From Sympetrum striolatum (taxonomy: Eukaryota; Arthropoda; Insecta; Odonata; Libellulidae): a stretch of DNA of 64,000 bases. The stretch lies in assembly GCA_947579665.1 (NCBI GenBank), contig OX388351.1, positions 2,294,001-2,358,000 on the forward strand, written 5' to 3'. Below are positions 11,312-23,225 of this stretch, piece after piece. Below the pieces are notes generated by a model that saw nothing but the letters and a program-made list of their open reading frames with translations, searched no databases and was not told where the DNA came from. A program made the position numbers and the translations under genes. Positions within the stretch are counted from its first letter, which is position 1, and each line of letters begins with the position of its first letter.

Positions 11312-11760
11312 TATAATAATAATAGTAAATTTATTTTGCCCTGGGATTATAAGTCCCATTAGAGCAGAAACAAAATACACAAATTCTATCTGTTCATATA
11401 AAATAAATAATACAAATTATAAACAATTGGTCGTGATACAAAAGATAGACTGCTTACAAAAAATAATACAAAAAAGAATAAAGAAAAAGAAGTAAGCCAA
11501 TATTATGGTAATAAGAGTAATTCTGTAGTAACAAAAAGGTAATCAAACGGTTTTTCTTTAAATTATTGTGCGGAGGTGGAATTATGAACGATCATAAACG
11601 ATAACCCAACTCTAACGGCTGCTTAAATCCCTAGAGTTAACATCTCTTGGGTTAACTGACTCATGCATGAAGTCCTGGGTGCAATAACTTCAGGTAAAAG
11701 GTCTTTAGGGTGAACTTTTCTCGGGTGAGCAGTTGATTTGTATTCGGGAAAATTCTTTGT
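11312..11760 (-). mobile_element. LINE 3' end with (TAA)n-type tail
   Basis: Read on the minus strand, the sequence ends in GGGCAAAATAAATTTACTATT and an ATT-rich microsatellite tail (11312-11325), as CR1/I-like non-LTR retrotransposons do. The body (about 11455-11660) recurs at 53335-53407 and 54430-54551, where it is split by a 1-kb repeat element. No clear coding sequence is left; this is 3' untranslated and flanking sequence. The upstream boundary (right side) is uncertain. Confidence 0.6.
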
Positions 11761-13418
11761 AGGAAACATACGTTCGCTTAAATACTGATGTAGGATTCCA
11801 ACTAAAAATCAAGTAGACACAACTAAATAAACCATCAGCCATTTAAATGTTCTTCAATAATGCAGCATTAGATTAGTTTAGCTTTAATGGCGACTTCCGA
11901 AGGCCCACGAACGGTTAACACCCATCTCTCTCGGCGACGTCTTCAAACGAACAAAAGAAGAGCGACTTATTCTTTACTTTTAATAATGCCGATTCGGAAG
12001 TAGGTCGAAGGCGTGACGGTGGTTACTCATACTCCGCTGCCTCCCGAGAAATCCATCGGCTGCGCAAATATTGGAGGATAAAAGGAATTCCGGTGATATA
12101 TTTCCCGTAATTCCTCCGGTTTTGAATTAAAGGAGCCTTTGAAACGGTTAGCCTCCGTAGAATCCGCACTTATTGGACGAAGCGCATTGCAAATGGCGAT
12201 TCTTTGAGTTTTACCAATATTCAGAAAGGATTAAGTCTAATAGGAGAGATAAGAGGAAATTTCAGAATGTCTAAGAATCCTGATTAATCGGCCTTTAATG
12301 GATCCAAGCGGATGATCAAACGTTTGACTGATCAACAAATCCACGGAATCGAGTATTTAGTCTGGTTTCGTAGTATGTGAGGGCCATAAGTTTCGAGTAT
12401 TATTTATACATAGAAAAATTTACAATAGAAAGATTATGTACCTAGAGAGGACTAAAGAAGCATATATGTATATTTTTATGATTGTAGGATGCGTTTAGAT
12501 TTTACTTAAAACAAGCATAATTTTAGGGATGCCTGTTATCTCATGACTTCACTAAAATGGAGAAGCAAAACATGATTCCGTACTCATTCTCATATTTTTA
12601 CATCCTCTTGTTTGATATGGGATTCTTAAGTGGGGATTCTTTGCGATATTGAGTTCTAAAACTTCTTACGACTGTAGCTCTACATTTTAGTTCAGCTAAT
12701 CAAAGAATATAATTTACGTTTACAATTACTTTCTCTTCTACTTAAACCATTGGTTAATCTCCTGAATATGACATCTCATTTGTCAAAATGCATTTTGGAA
12801 TAAAAATTGGAAGGAGTTACGGATTTTCCAAACCCCTTGCAGATTTCTTTTAAACTATCACTGTAGTGCTTATCTACATCTAAAATCTAACATTTTAATA
12901 CTGATATTACTATTCCCACTTAATTGACATTTTTTGATAAAATTTCTGAAGAAAAAAATAAAATCGAAAGTATAAATGCTCTTTACATATTCATGTTTCC
13001 AAGTTTCAACATTTTGAAATTTAGCGCAAGTTTTATGGATTCCCTTTATATTCTTCTAAAATTTCCACCTCGACTTCTAAAATGTAAAATATCGGAACGC
13101 CTTTGATCCTTCTTCCCCGAGACTGTACCTTTAAAGGTATACGTGAGGAACATTCAAGGATTGAAAATATATCCTGAATAAAGTTGTGCTTGGTGCATAC
13201 TTAAAGCTAAGTGGTGTGAATGCATAATTTAGTGCCAACTTGTACCGTTGGATGACAGTTGCGTGTTTCTGGTGGGCGACTATCGGTTAAAATTAACTGT
13301 TAATAAATTCTGACTGCTTTTCTAAAGTGAAAATATAGTTTTGACATTTTTATTAACTTAAGCTCGAATGAATTGAGGATAACTTTAAAAGTTTAAAGGA
13401 AGCATTTTAATTTAATCT
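11761..13418. other. No recognised gene
   Basis: Nothing supportable. The segment 11890-12190 is more GC-rich than its surroundings but has no convincing reading frame. Confidence 0.5.
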
Positions 13419-13555
13419 ACTTCCACATATACTTTTATAACTTTATTTACTGCATGGCAACGAAACCCTGGTCGTGGCATTAAAGTATACGTGGAAGTAT
13501 CATAGTGACTTTTATTTCTCTAATCATGAAGAACTTCACCAATTAATGCCAAAAA
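13419..13555 (+). mobile_element. Small inverted-repeat element related to the one at 43.2 kb
   Basis: Arms ACTTCCACATATACTTT (13419-13435) and AAAGTATACGTGGAAGT (13482-13498) are complementary with one mismatch. The adjoining ATAGTGACTTTTATT and CATGAAGAACTTC (13501-13536) recur in inverse order and strand around 43203-43253. This points to a dispersed MITE-like family. No coding capacity. Confidence 0.5.
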
Positions 13556-14249
13556 CTATTAATAATGAATGCTTTTTAAATAAATATTAAATTAAGCATC
13601 GAATAAATTCGTGCCAGGTACTTGATTTATGTTTGTGCAATAAATCACACTTATAGAACCCCATAATCTATGTTTGTTGGAATATTGAGTTGCCACATAA
13701 GAGCTTATATACGATTTCTCAGAAATTTTCTCGGGAAAGTCATGTTCTTAGATCCCGCTTATTCAGGAACTCTCATCGTATAATCTGACCAATTTAAAAC
13801 AAATTTGGAGAGTTCGGCGGTCCTTTTTTCTACGATTTAACATCTACAGAGAAGCTTGAATGGAATCTCGTTAAATCAATTTAAACTCACAAAATGTGAT
13901 AACTTGGGAAAATATTATAGTTAAAAACCTTTCCGATAATTTATTTTGATGGGTGATAGCCTTTAATTTCAACTCTAATACCCTCAATTTGCTTAAGGAA
14001 GTCATGAAACGAAATTCGCAATATTGATAGAATTCCACACCTCAAACACGTGACCTACTTCCGAGTTTCAGCTCTTTCCTTTAATAAAAGAAAGGAATAC
14101 GCGATAAAATAAATGTTAAAGGGTTGGACTGTAAACCTTAAGGATCACGGGGAATTAGACGTGACTTGTAGAGGAACCCACTTCCCGAGCTGATGCTCTT
14201 CAGCTATCACGCAAAGCGGTCTTCCGACCAAAAGGAAAAAGCATCTTCG
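13556..14249. other. No recognised gene
   Basis: AT-rich sequence up to about 14.1 kb, then more mixed composition. Nothing I can name. Confidence 0.45.
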
Positions 14250-14330
14250 GTGGGCTTAGTGGCAGTTTAATTGGTTTCCCCAGACAATGGGAGATCTTGG
14301 CTTCGACTCCGTGTCGGAGAGACTATTGAA
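14250..14330 (+). repeat. tRNA-like sequence, probable SINE head
   Basis: TGGGCTTAGTGGC (14251-14263) resembles a Pol III A box. About 35 bases later GGCTTCGACTCC (14299-14310) resembles a B box with one change. Between them lies GACAATGGGAGATCTTGG, similar to the anticodon-to-T-arm segment of the SINE at 150-268. No stable acceptor stem is evident, so it is not called a tRNA gene. Confidence 0.45.
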
Positions 14331-17259
14331 CGAAGGAAATCTTATTCGAGCGGTATTTATGGTGGGTTATTTGTGGTCAACTCTATTACCTCCTCTTTTC
14401 CGGACCAATTTGGATCCTATAACTATAAATTGAGGTAAATTACCGTTTTTTTCACGATGTAAACATTATCGCTTCCTCTGCGAATCCAATCCAATCAGCT
14501 CGGGCCTTCGCCGAATTTTAAGATTCGACAATGATATCTCGACAACCACAAAGTCCTTCGGCAAGGACTGGCTTCCTAATAGTGCTGTTGGAATCGTAAA
14601 TAATAAGTTGAATTCTCAGTACAGAATTCATTCACGTATTTGTGATTAGGATACATTCAATTTTATGAGTGTAACAATTACTAGCGAAATTTAGTATTGA
14701 CTCTCGCAATGTAGCCTGGCTATATATTTGTATGGTACCAATCGGTTTTCACAGATGTCTTTAAAGAAGAGGCCACAGATATTTTGCGTACATATACTAA
14801 CTTGATTCCGCGAACATAAAATCAGAAAAGTGATACTGAATCAAATGAGCATTATGATGAGCATAACAATCATTTTTATACGGACAATACGAGACCGTCT
14901 ACATACTGTATGCGACTCCATGTTGCAGGCCGAAGGGCAGCTCGTATATGTAGATGCATGTGACCTAGATATTAATACAGCTGCTATTGTGGCTGCTCGG
15001 GTGCTAAATATATACATGCGTATAGAGGTGACCCCTTTACCCACTATCCTATTCGGATACCACTTCTGTCTGTCCACTGAGTTCTGTAAGCATCTCCAAC
15101 ACCGCATTCGACTTATTCCTAGTAAAACAGCGATCGCTATCTTGCCTCCGAGTCTATCTCGCAGTCGCTATTCTCACTCCTGTGGACCTTTTGATCCTCT
15201 TTTAAAAACTTCTCCATTTTTTTATTCGCTTCCCTTATCTGAAAAAAGACAAAGAAGGAACGAAATGAAAGATGCGGCGGAAAAAGTTTCTTTTCCCCCA
15301 TCCTTTTCCTCCAAGGCATTATATATTATTTTTTATATCCCTGGAAAACTTCTTTTGACGTATAACCTTTCTCTCTCGGTTATGATCCGGAGTTGTGGTC
15401 ACACTGCGGGAGATTCACTCCTGCTGATTCTTTCCTTTATCTTCTCTCCATCTTAAAGGACTTCGGATCTGTCAAAATTCTCTCACTTTAATACGCAAGA
15501 TGAGCGAAGAATCGCGAGGTGCGGAAATGGCATTCATACCAATAACATTCAAAATGTATTTCCATGTGAAGCTCTCCCTGTACATTATTCAGCCCGGAGA
15601 TCCGCCTCGAGTTACCAAAAGGCACTGTAGAGGGAATGAGGAAAGATGATGAGTGAAGCAGTTTTCTATTGATTTCCTAACTGACTTGGAATACAATAAA
15701 AGGAAACATTTCACGGACCTGCAGAAACATGAGCCAATAAATAAAACTTTTCATAGTATTCGATGAGGAGTTAAAACCCTCATCCACCGCCATTTACAAC
15801 TCATTGTCATCACATAAATGAACAATACCGACTCAGAAGTAAATCAAAAGTATTTTTCTCCAACCTCTAATAAAAGACAAATATACCAATACTCAAAAAC
15901 TGTTCGCGGTAAAGTTATATAAATCACCGCACATGGCGCTGTCTTATATTCCTTTTGTTTGTTATCAAAAGTGTACATATGAATTGTCAGATGCCCTACA
16001 CTACACTTGAAGGACCACGTCTCTCAGTTCTGCTGTCAGCTCCGCATCCTTGATTCAATTATATACATGGAGTAATACAAGCGTAAAAATCAATATTTTC
16101 AGCAAAATAGTTTGATTTTGCGCATCATGTGTCAACGCTTTTGGTATATATCACTCAATATAAAGTGTACGTATCGAAATTGATCTTTTCGTAGCAGGTG
16201 AGAAATAGGAATTTACGAAAAATAATAATGTCATTAATCTTGCAAGACTGAGACACAAAGCCTCTTCTTCCATCCAATGCCAAGTTTTCACAGAAAGATA
16301 TGAAATTGGTATTGAAAAACATAGAAAAGAAAGAAATGGTATAATCAGTTTTAGAAAGAGAGATAACCAAAATAATCCGACTTTTAGAATCGCGGGGGGG
16401 GAATGAGGAAACTTCTTTGTCGTAAGACCTGTCGCAAAATCTTAGTTAACTCGAAGATGTAAAAAACATCACTTCGCAGCTAATTCACATTCAAATCGGA
16501 AGTCGTCGATTCAATTTTTAAGTGACGAAAGATGATCGCAAAGGCAAAGGAAGTTTTAGAACTTAGAAAAGATCGAAGCAGGTTATATATGTTATTGTTT
16601 ATATTCTTTTGAAAGTCATTTGAAAGAGCAATAATCATAATCATAATTCTTCATCCCTAAGGCCACTCTCTTTTTCGATATAAAAAACGCTACCGTGCGC
16701 TGATTTTCATAATCGAATCCACGACTGAATTCATAGCGGAATCATACTTTCAGAATGTTTTCCCGAACCGCACAAGTAAATCTCTGTCGCAACCCATTCG
16801 ATAAGAGGAGCACTATGACATTCAACTATCTTTGATTTACGGGAAGTTTTTTAGCTCTTCGAAGAATAATTTGCTCTTTGGTTGTGAAAAATGACTTAGC
16901 ATAGGTATGCCCGAGGACCGGGATTCCTTGATTTCACTAAAAAGAGCATATACCAAATTATGGAAAATCTTTGAAATAAGACCGAATTCCTACACAAAGT
17001 GGTCCAATCCCTAACTTTATTCTCTTGTACAATGGACGAACGAACTAAAGTGCGAAGGCTAAGAAATGACCTGCAGCTTAAAATCTAAATAAAATTTTAT
17101 GAACAATAAATCATACAATAGTTTTTACCCATACATATCCTCTTGGGTACTTTGCTAAGTAAATGACAAAAGATTATAATCAACCTCTGCCATTAATACA
17201 CTGATAATGCCTTTTACTTTGTCTGCCATAGCTGTTGAATACATTCCAACTATCTTTTT
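14331..17259. other. No recognised gene
   Basis: Contains the longest open frame of the window (14830-15456 plus, 208 codons). Its translation has no motif I know and is rich in Ser, Leu and Ile. An 88-codon frame runs antisense inside it, as chance open frames often do. A short G run lies at 16394-16400. Confidence 0.45.
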
Positions 17260-17272
17260 CATCTTTAGGCTT
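17260..17272 (+). repeat. 13-bp direct repeat, left of palindrome
   Basis: CATCTTTAGGCTT abuts the left arm of the palindrome and recurs at 17577-17589, 31 bp beyond the right arm. It could be a target-site duplication, or a remnant of a short segmental duplication. Confidence 0.6.
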
Positions 17273-17545
17273 TTAATTTAAAAATTAATTTAAAAAGAAA
17301 AAACTCCTATTGCCGTAATTCAACCAAGTAAGAAAACACTGTGACTTACCTTGGGGTGGTTCCACTGCTTCATCTGGAGAGTCCAACGTTGCAGGGGGGA
17401 ACACCAAATATCGGTGTTCCCCCCTGCAACGTTGGACTCTCCAGATGAAGCAGTGGAACCACCCCAAGGTAAGTCACAGTGTTTTCTTACTTGGTTGAAT
17501 TACGGCAATAGGAGTTTTTTCTTTTTAAATTAATTTTTAAATTAA
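17273..17545. repeat. Near-perfect palindrome with 133-bp arms (fold-back element)
   Basis: Arms 17273-17405 and 17413-17545 are complementary around a 7-base spacer centred on 17409. Consequently both strands show the same 60-codon reading frame (17351-17533 plus, 17285-17467 minus), differing only by three residues at the centre. Each arm carries a strong outward-facing splice-donor-like string, CCAAGGTAAGT (GT at 17469-17470, mirrored at 17348-17349). The arm ends are AT-rich. There is no transposase. A transcript would form a long perfect hairpin. Fold-back MITE or recent palindromic duplication; both remain possible. Confidence 0.9.
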
Positions 17546-17576
17546 TTACTAACAGCCGTGTACTCTTTCTTTTTTC

Positions 17577-17589
17577 CATCTTTAGGCTT
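17577..17589 (+). repeat. 13-bp direct repeat, right of palindrome
   Basis: CATCTTTAGGCTT, identical to 17260-17272. Both copies follow a pyrimidine run and so also look like splice acceptors ending in TTTAG. Confidence 0.6.
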
Positions 17590-18189
17590 ATAAAAAAAGA
17601 TATATTTTTCAAAAAGAGGGGAAAGAAATTATTTATTTTATTACCCACGAGAAAGAACTTACAGTCCCTATAGACGAACAGTTTCTTGCGCTAATTTCCA
17701 ATCTGATATATCTGTGCTTTTTCGACCAATTCCATAAGTAAAATACATTCTTAAATTTCTCCATTAGAATATCTGATGATGATGCAGTTGCAGGACGTAC
17801 GTCAAAAAAGGCGTCGTACGTAAAAAACAAATTATGAAACAAGGAAACGCATTCTAAATTGTGCAAACTGAAAGATATATTTAATGAAGGAATAAAAGTT
17901 ATCGAATGGTATTTCGCTTGATAGGTATCCGTCAAAGTTAAATTGATAATAGATTTAATTTTATATTCAATGACAAGAAATCTACTATTAATGATGAATT
18001 AGATATTTTTGGTACCAATGTACAAGAAAAAATTGGAAATATCTTAAAGTACGAAAATGGAACCAAGGAATGTCTTTCAAACCATTCGGTCTACTTTATT
18101 CAGCTATCGAAGATCTCTAAATGGTAAAAAATATCATACAATTATTTTTACTAAATCTTATTAAAGAAAAAATGATCGAAGAGTAATTA
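17590..18189. other. No recognised gene
   Basis: AT-rich. It may contain badly decayed 5' parts of the LINE that follows, but I cannot show it. Confidence 0.4.
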
Positions 18190-20440
18190 GGTAGACGTTG
18201 CAGGGAGTGACGCAATTCCAAGCGAACTCTCAGCCGAGGAAAAGCTGTGAAAGATGAGGAATAATGGATAATAATGAGATATAGGCATAAGAAGCTGCAA
18301 ATGGCCAAAATGTGACTTGGATCATTAACCATTTATAGCAAGAGTAAGGGAGAGACTAATTAAAACAGAAAAAGGTCCAGAGATGGTTAAGAGAATAAGG
18401 GACACAGATTAGTTAATTGAAGACAAGGAAGTCACGAAGCAAAACCAAAAAGCATTAGCTAGTAAAATGCAAACCAACAGCCGATGAAAGAACTTATACA
18501 ATAAACATAGAAAAAGAATCGGAAAAAATAGGGAAAGCAATCAAAGAAGCTGTGGAAGAAACAATTGGAGAAAACAAGAGAATAATACATGCTGATTGGT
18601 TTGACGAGTGTGCCAGAATTATACAGGAGAAGAATAAAGGTAGAGAAAGGATGATAAGGAAAGAAACCAGAATGAACACTGAAAGATACCAAGAAATGAG
18701 TAAGGAAGCAAAAAGGAGAAAATGAAGAACAGCTAGAGAATATAGAAGAATACAGCAAAGAGAATGAACGGAGATAGTTCTACGAAGTTTTAGAAAAGGT
18801 GAAAAGAGGATACCAACCAAGAATGGAAGGATTTAAAGATACGGAGGGAAATGTAGTCCAAGAAGAGAATAAAGTTCTGGAAAGATTGGTAGAACATTTC
18901 AAATAACTTCTCTGTACAGAAGATAAGGAGAGAGTAACAACTGAGGAAAATGACAGGCTAAGAAAAAGAGTCAAGTATAGAGGAAATTTGCTCAGAATTA
19001 AACCCACTAGACAGGAAATTGCACAATGCATACAAAAGTTAAAAAATAATAAAGCCACAGGGAATAAAATATTGCAGCAGAGCTATTAAAATGTGGAGAA
19101 GATATAATGAGTGATGCTATACATAAACTTAGTTGTATAATATAGGAAACAGAAAAATGCCATAAGGATAGAGCATGGGAATCCTAAGCCCAATATATAG
19201 AAAGGGAAATAAACTGGTTCTCGAGAAATATAGATAGATAATACTGCTCAATATAGTATATGAAATACTCTCCAGCATCATAAAAGAAAGGCTGCAAGTA
19301 GTAACTGAGAGGATAATTGGATAATCTCAGTGTGGGAGTTGATCCAATAGAAGTACAATAGACCAACTATTTGTAATCAGACAAATCTGAGATAAATGCT
19401 ATGATCATAATGTTGAACTGCATATGCTACTGTAGATTTTAGACAAGCATTTGATAGTATAAACAGGATCAAACTCTGAGAAATAATGGAGGATATGGAA
19501 ATCCATCCAAAATAATTATATTGATTCAAATGATATTGAAGAAGAGCATGGCTAATGTAAAAATTCATAATCATATATAAAATGAATTTGAATTCAGCAA
19601 TGGGATAAAGCAAGGAGATGGCCTATGGGCCACACTGTTTATTCTAGGATTACACAAAGCTGAAGAAAAAAATAGATCAAAGAGGAACATTATTTAGCAA
19701 ATAAAGAGAAAGAAGCAACCAAAATGGGATTGATAGTTAATACCAGTAAAACTAAATATATGCCAATTAACTCATCTGGCAAACCTATAGTCACCCAGGA
19801 TTTGGAGATAGAACAGAAAAAATTTGAAGGTGTGGAAGAGTTTGAAGAAATATCTAGAATACATAACTTGCAAAAAAGCATAATATGAATAAATGAAAGA
19901 ATACAAGCAAGGAATAAAACTTACTTTGCAAATATGAAGATACTCAAGTGGAAGTTAATAAACAGAAACACTTAAATACAAATATATAAATGAATTATCA
20001 GACCAGTAGTAACCTATGGAGCATAAAAATGGACACTCACAATCACACAAGAGTATGGCCCTGGTAAGATTTGAAAGCAGACTATTGCAGAGAACATACA
20101 GACCTGTTATTGAGAAAGGATTATGGAAAAGGAGAACCAAAGAGGAGTTAAAGACAATAATGAATTGGGGAAGATGTAGTTAACTTCATAAAATATTTAA
20201 AAATATAATGGTTAGACCATGTGGAAAGGATGCATGAAACAACAATGCCTAATAAGGTGATAGAAGGGAGACTGTATGTCACTAGATGGAGAGGAAGGTC
20301 CAGATTGAGATGGATAATTCATAAAGGACATGAAGAAGATGCAAGTTAGATGACAGAGAAGAGGAGGTTGATCGGGGTAGAAGCTCACATAGGGCTGTAG
20401 CTCCAAAGAGAGAGTTTGTCTATAAATTGGAATGTAAGGA
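18190..20440 (+). mobile_element. Dead non-LTR retrotransposon (LINE) with reverse transcriptase
   Basis: Plus-strand relic of a LINE ORF2, which copies its RNA into DNA at a nicked target. In order: an endonuclease tail (a DH pair followed by FIARVRERL, near 18325-18355), then a charged linker (EKIGKAIKEAVEETIGENKR; DWFDECARIIQEKNKGRERM). KLKNNKATG opens the reverse transcriptase (near 19040). AAELLKCGEDIM, IYRKGNKL-like, VYEILSSIIKERLQVVTERI and RSNRSTIDQLFVIRQI follow. A degraded DFRQAFDSINRIKL catalytic region lies near 19430, then NGIKQGD (near 19600). The C-terminal domain (20010-20410) has FERRLLRRIYGPVIEKG-like, KWLDHVERMHE-like and GRSRLRWII segments. Many stops and frameshifts make it non-functional. 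The clade (RTE, Jockey or CR1-like) cannot be settled by eye. Confidence 0.88.
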
Positions 20441-20859
20441 CCATTTTTTAGAGACTTCTAATAAGTGGGGAAAAATATATTAAATATTATCACACTTTCT
20501 ATGCCTTGTTTAATATTTTGTACCTATATATACTTTAAATCAGTCTATATAATATTTATATAAGTATACCATACAATTTTGAAAACCAGGTACTAACAGA
20601 TGAGCCAATAAAGGCTCACGTTGACCTAAACCTGTTTTCCCTGATTTTTCTTGTAATCATTAATTCATTCTTTATTTTTCATATTACTTTATTTGCCGAT
20701 AGCTCTTTTCTTTTTACCAATTCGCGTTTTATTTAAGATTTTTGTACAATAACTATACCTTGTATTAAGTGTAATGATAATTAAATAATATATTATACAA
20801 AAAATAGCACTTTGAATTTAGTGTTTCATGTCAAAATAAAATCTACATACATTATAGTC
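20441..20859. other. Possible LINE 3' untranslated sequence, otherwise nothing recognised
   Basis: AT-rich sequence after the LINE coding relic. No clear tail or target duplication was found, so the element's 3' end is undefined. Confidence 0.4.
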
Positions 20860-21350
20860 CACTTTCATATTAATGAAAATTAAATGTATTTAAAAATCGT
20901 TTTTTAAATAATACCGCTTATCGGAAATAATAGTTTACATCAAACATTTCTACAATCAAAAGTTTATTTAAATTTTTTTTTCCAATCAAGAAAATATCAA
21001 GAAAACGACTGGAGTAGTCGTGATAGTAGTCAAAATAAAACCCTTTTTTCATTATAACCATATTTCATTTTAAAGAACAAAAAGGTATATTTGAAAATCG
21101 TGTTTTAAATTATATCGCTCACCAGAGTTAATGATTTAAATCAAAGCTTCCTAATTAAATATCGAGAAAATAGTCGAAAAGCGACTTTAGTAGTGCTGTC
21201 AAATGAAAGTCTATTTTCATTATTATAAACTTTAATTTTCAAAATCAAACGTATGTATTTAAAAATCTTATTTTAAATAATAGTGCTTCCCAGACACAAT
21301 GTTTTAATTAGATCGTATGGATATATAATCAAAAGAATAGCAGTTTGACT
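20860..21350. repeat. Degenerate three-unit tandem repeat, about 170-200 bp period
   Basis: Related strings recur: GTATTTAAAAATCGTTTTTTAAATAATACCGCT-like near 20885, 21083 and 21251. Each is followed by a CGGA/CAGA...AAT...TTTA segment. The first two are further followed by a TCAAGAAAA or TCGAGAAAA segment with a short hairpin (CGACT...AGTAGTCG, near 21005). The units are diverged, so the array is old. Confidence 0.55.
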
Positions 21351-23144
21351 CCATCATAGCCACATTTATTTAAACAACTATTATGCTGAAGTGAAAATTA
21401 ATAGCTTTCAGTCGTTTTTCTAGATAAAACTATACAACAGGTATGAGCAATTTAAGTTCGGATGTTTCAGCAGAAAATACTCTTCGATTCTAAAGAATTA
21501 CTTTTTTATATGAGCCGTAATGTGATTAGATAAAATCTGCATATCGTCATTATATCAGCTAATGCATTACTTAATTTAAGGTCTTTTGTTTTAATAGCAT
21601 TGTGATTCGATAAAAAGCGAATTACTAGAACGTGAGAACTTCCGTATTTTGCGTTAGTTTCCTTAGAAATCAAATCCTGGCATTTGCGTTCCACAAATAC
21701 GTACATTTAAAGCACGGTAGGAAATTAGTTTCCGCGAAGTCTCTCCTCAGATAAACTGAAGCAATAATAATTTCATAAAAAAATATGGAAAGAAGATGAG
21801 AAATATGATCAGTCACTTGATATATTTACAGTAAAAAGATAGCAATTCGTTTAAAAAATACAACATGAAGTACCTCGCATCTATAGTATTTTCTTACCTC
21901 TTTAGATTTCCTCAAATAACGCTTTTAAATAACAAATCACAGCACTCGGTACAAAACTTTATTTTGAGCGAAAACATTACCACATATCTGATGACCACTG
22001 GTGACGAAAAAAAGTAATTTGCCAAGTAATTGCTCAACCTCACTGTATCCATTTTCGCTCACAAAAGCAACACCTCTTAATTGTTCTTTCGCCTAACACT
22101 CTCCGTTAACTGAGTAGATTAAGTGTACTTTGGAAATTAAAGACTGAAAATTAATGATATTTTAGAAATAAGCACTGCAGTCACAATTCCACAATATTTC
22201 TTAGGGCAATTGCGCGACACTCGAATTATTTTCCGCAGCACTTCCTAAGCTGACTTAAATCCTTGTATGTTCAGCAAGAAAAACTGGAAGTACAATTTCT
22301 TAGTGATAGAGCACGAAACACGTATTTGCACTATGCCAATATAGGTAAGTCCTCTGAAAGATACGTTTTCGATGTGAACAACTCGGTTGCACGTGAAATA
22401 CTGAAAATGAAGGCCAAAAACATGACTACACGCGAAGCATTCCTATATTTCTTGTTTCCGAAATCCACCTCCACGTCACCCCTTATCCTGCTACCCATGG
22501 TGATAGAATAGCCACCAGAAAAGCAGGCTGAAACATTCGGTCTAATTGCGCAATGGAATATTCTTATCTGTGGTCAGGTCCCTCAAACTAATGAAGGGAA
22601 ATGAGAGCTCAAACGACTCATCCCTTTTCGAGACAAAACTATTTAATAATGTATAATTAAGATGGTAAAATCTTTATATCGATTGCGCTTCAAATTCTTA
22701 GAGATATTAATCGTTGCAGAAGACTTTCGGTTTACCAAATTAAATTACACTGATGCGTGATGCAGTTCACACCGTATTTAGAGTGAAATTATGCCTTTGC
22801 GTTTTATGTAGCAATGGGAAGTTACGCATTTCATTTTCTGTCTCAGCAGAGAGTGGAATATCGTGAGTTATGATGGAATAAATATAATATTTGAACCGCA
22901 GAAGTTACACTGGAGTTCACTTGCACGAAAATTGAATTATGTTTTTCCTCTATGAGTTTAAAAAGATCATAACCAAAATGTTTTTCTGGGAGAAGAAAAA
23001 GGGACCTACATTCTCACTCAAAATCATTGAAAATTAAGATTGATGCTTCCTTTTGCAATAGAAAATGTTCAAGTGAAAATACATTTCTTTTAATCAATTC
23101 TACACAGAGATTAATATGAAGATATAATATTGAGGTTGTACAAG
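21351..23144. other. No recognised gene
   Basis: AT-rich. An 82-codon frame at 22263-22511 (plus) includes a GGTAAGT donor-like string at 22345 but matches no family I know. Confidence 0.45.
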
Positions 23145-23225
23145 AAGTGAAAAATAGTGTCTTGGCTGGGGCTCGAACGGAGATCCTCACTGAGGCAACC
23201 GAAACACAAATCGATATTTAGAGTT
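23145..23225 (-). repeat. tRNA-derived SINE fragment
   Basis: On the minus strand: GTGAGGATCTCCGTTCGAGCC then CCAGCCAAGACACTATTTTTCACTTCT. The B-box-like core is at 23170-23180, and the block aligns with the SINE at 60745-60840 (GTGAGACCTCGGTTCGAGACC...GCTATTTTTACTTCT). It is more diverged than the other copies. Confidence 0.5.

Noticed and set aside
14830..15456. 208-codon open frame, the longest in the window
   Set aside because: No recognisable domain, and a long antisense frame overlaps it. Without homology or splice evidence it is as likely a chance frame.
17285..17533. Two identical 60-codon proteins on opposite strands
   Set aside because: They are a direct consequence of the palindrome. 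The frame has an in-frame stop just upstream (17342-17344) and no ATG start, so they are not called genes.
18459..19058. Several 92-108-codon minus-strand frames rich in Ser, Leu and Phe
   Set aside because: They are antisense shadows of the plus-strand LINE ORF2 linker and reverse-transcriptase start.
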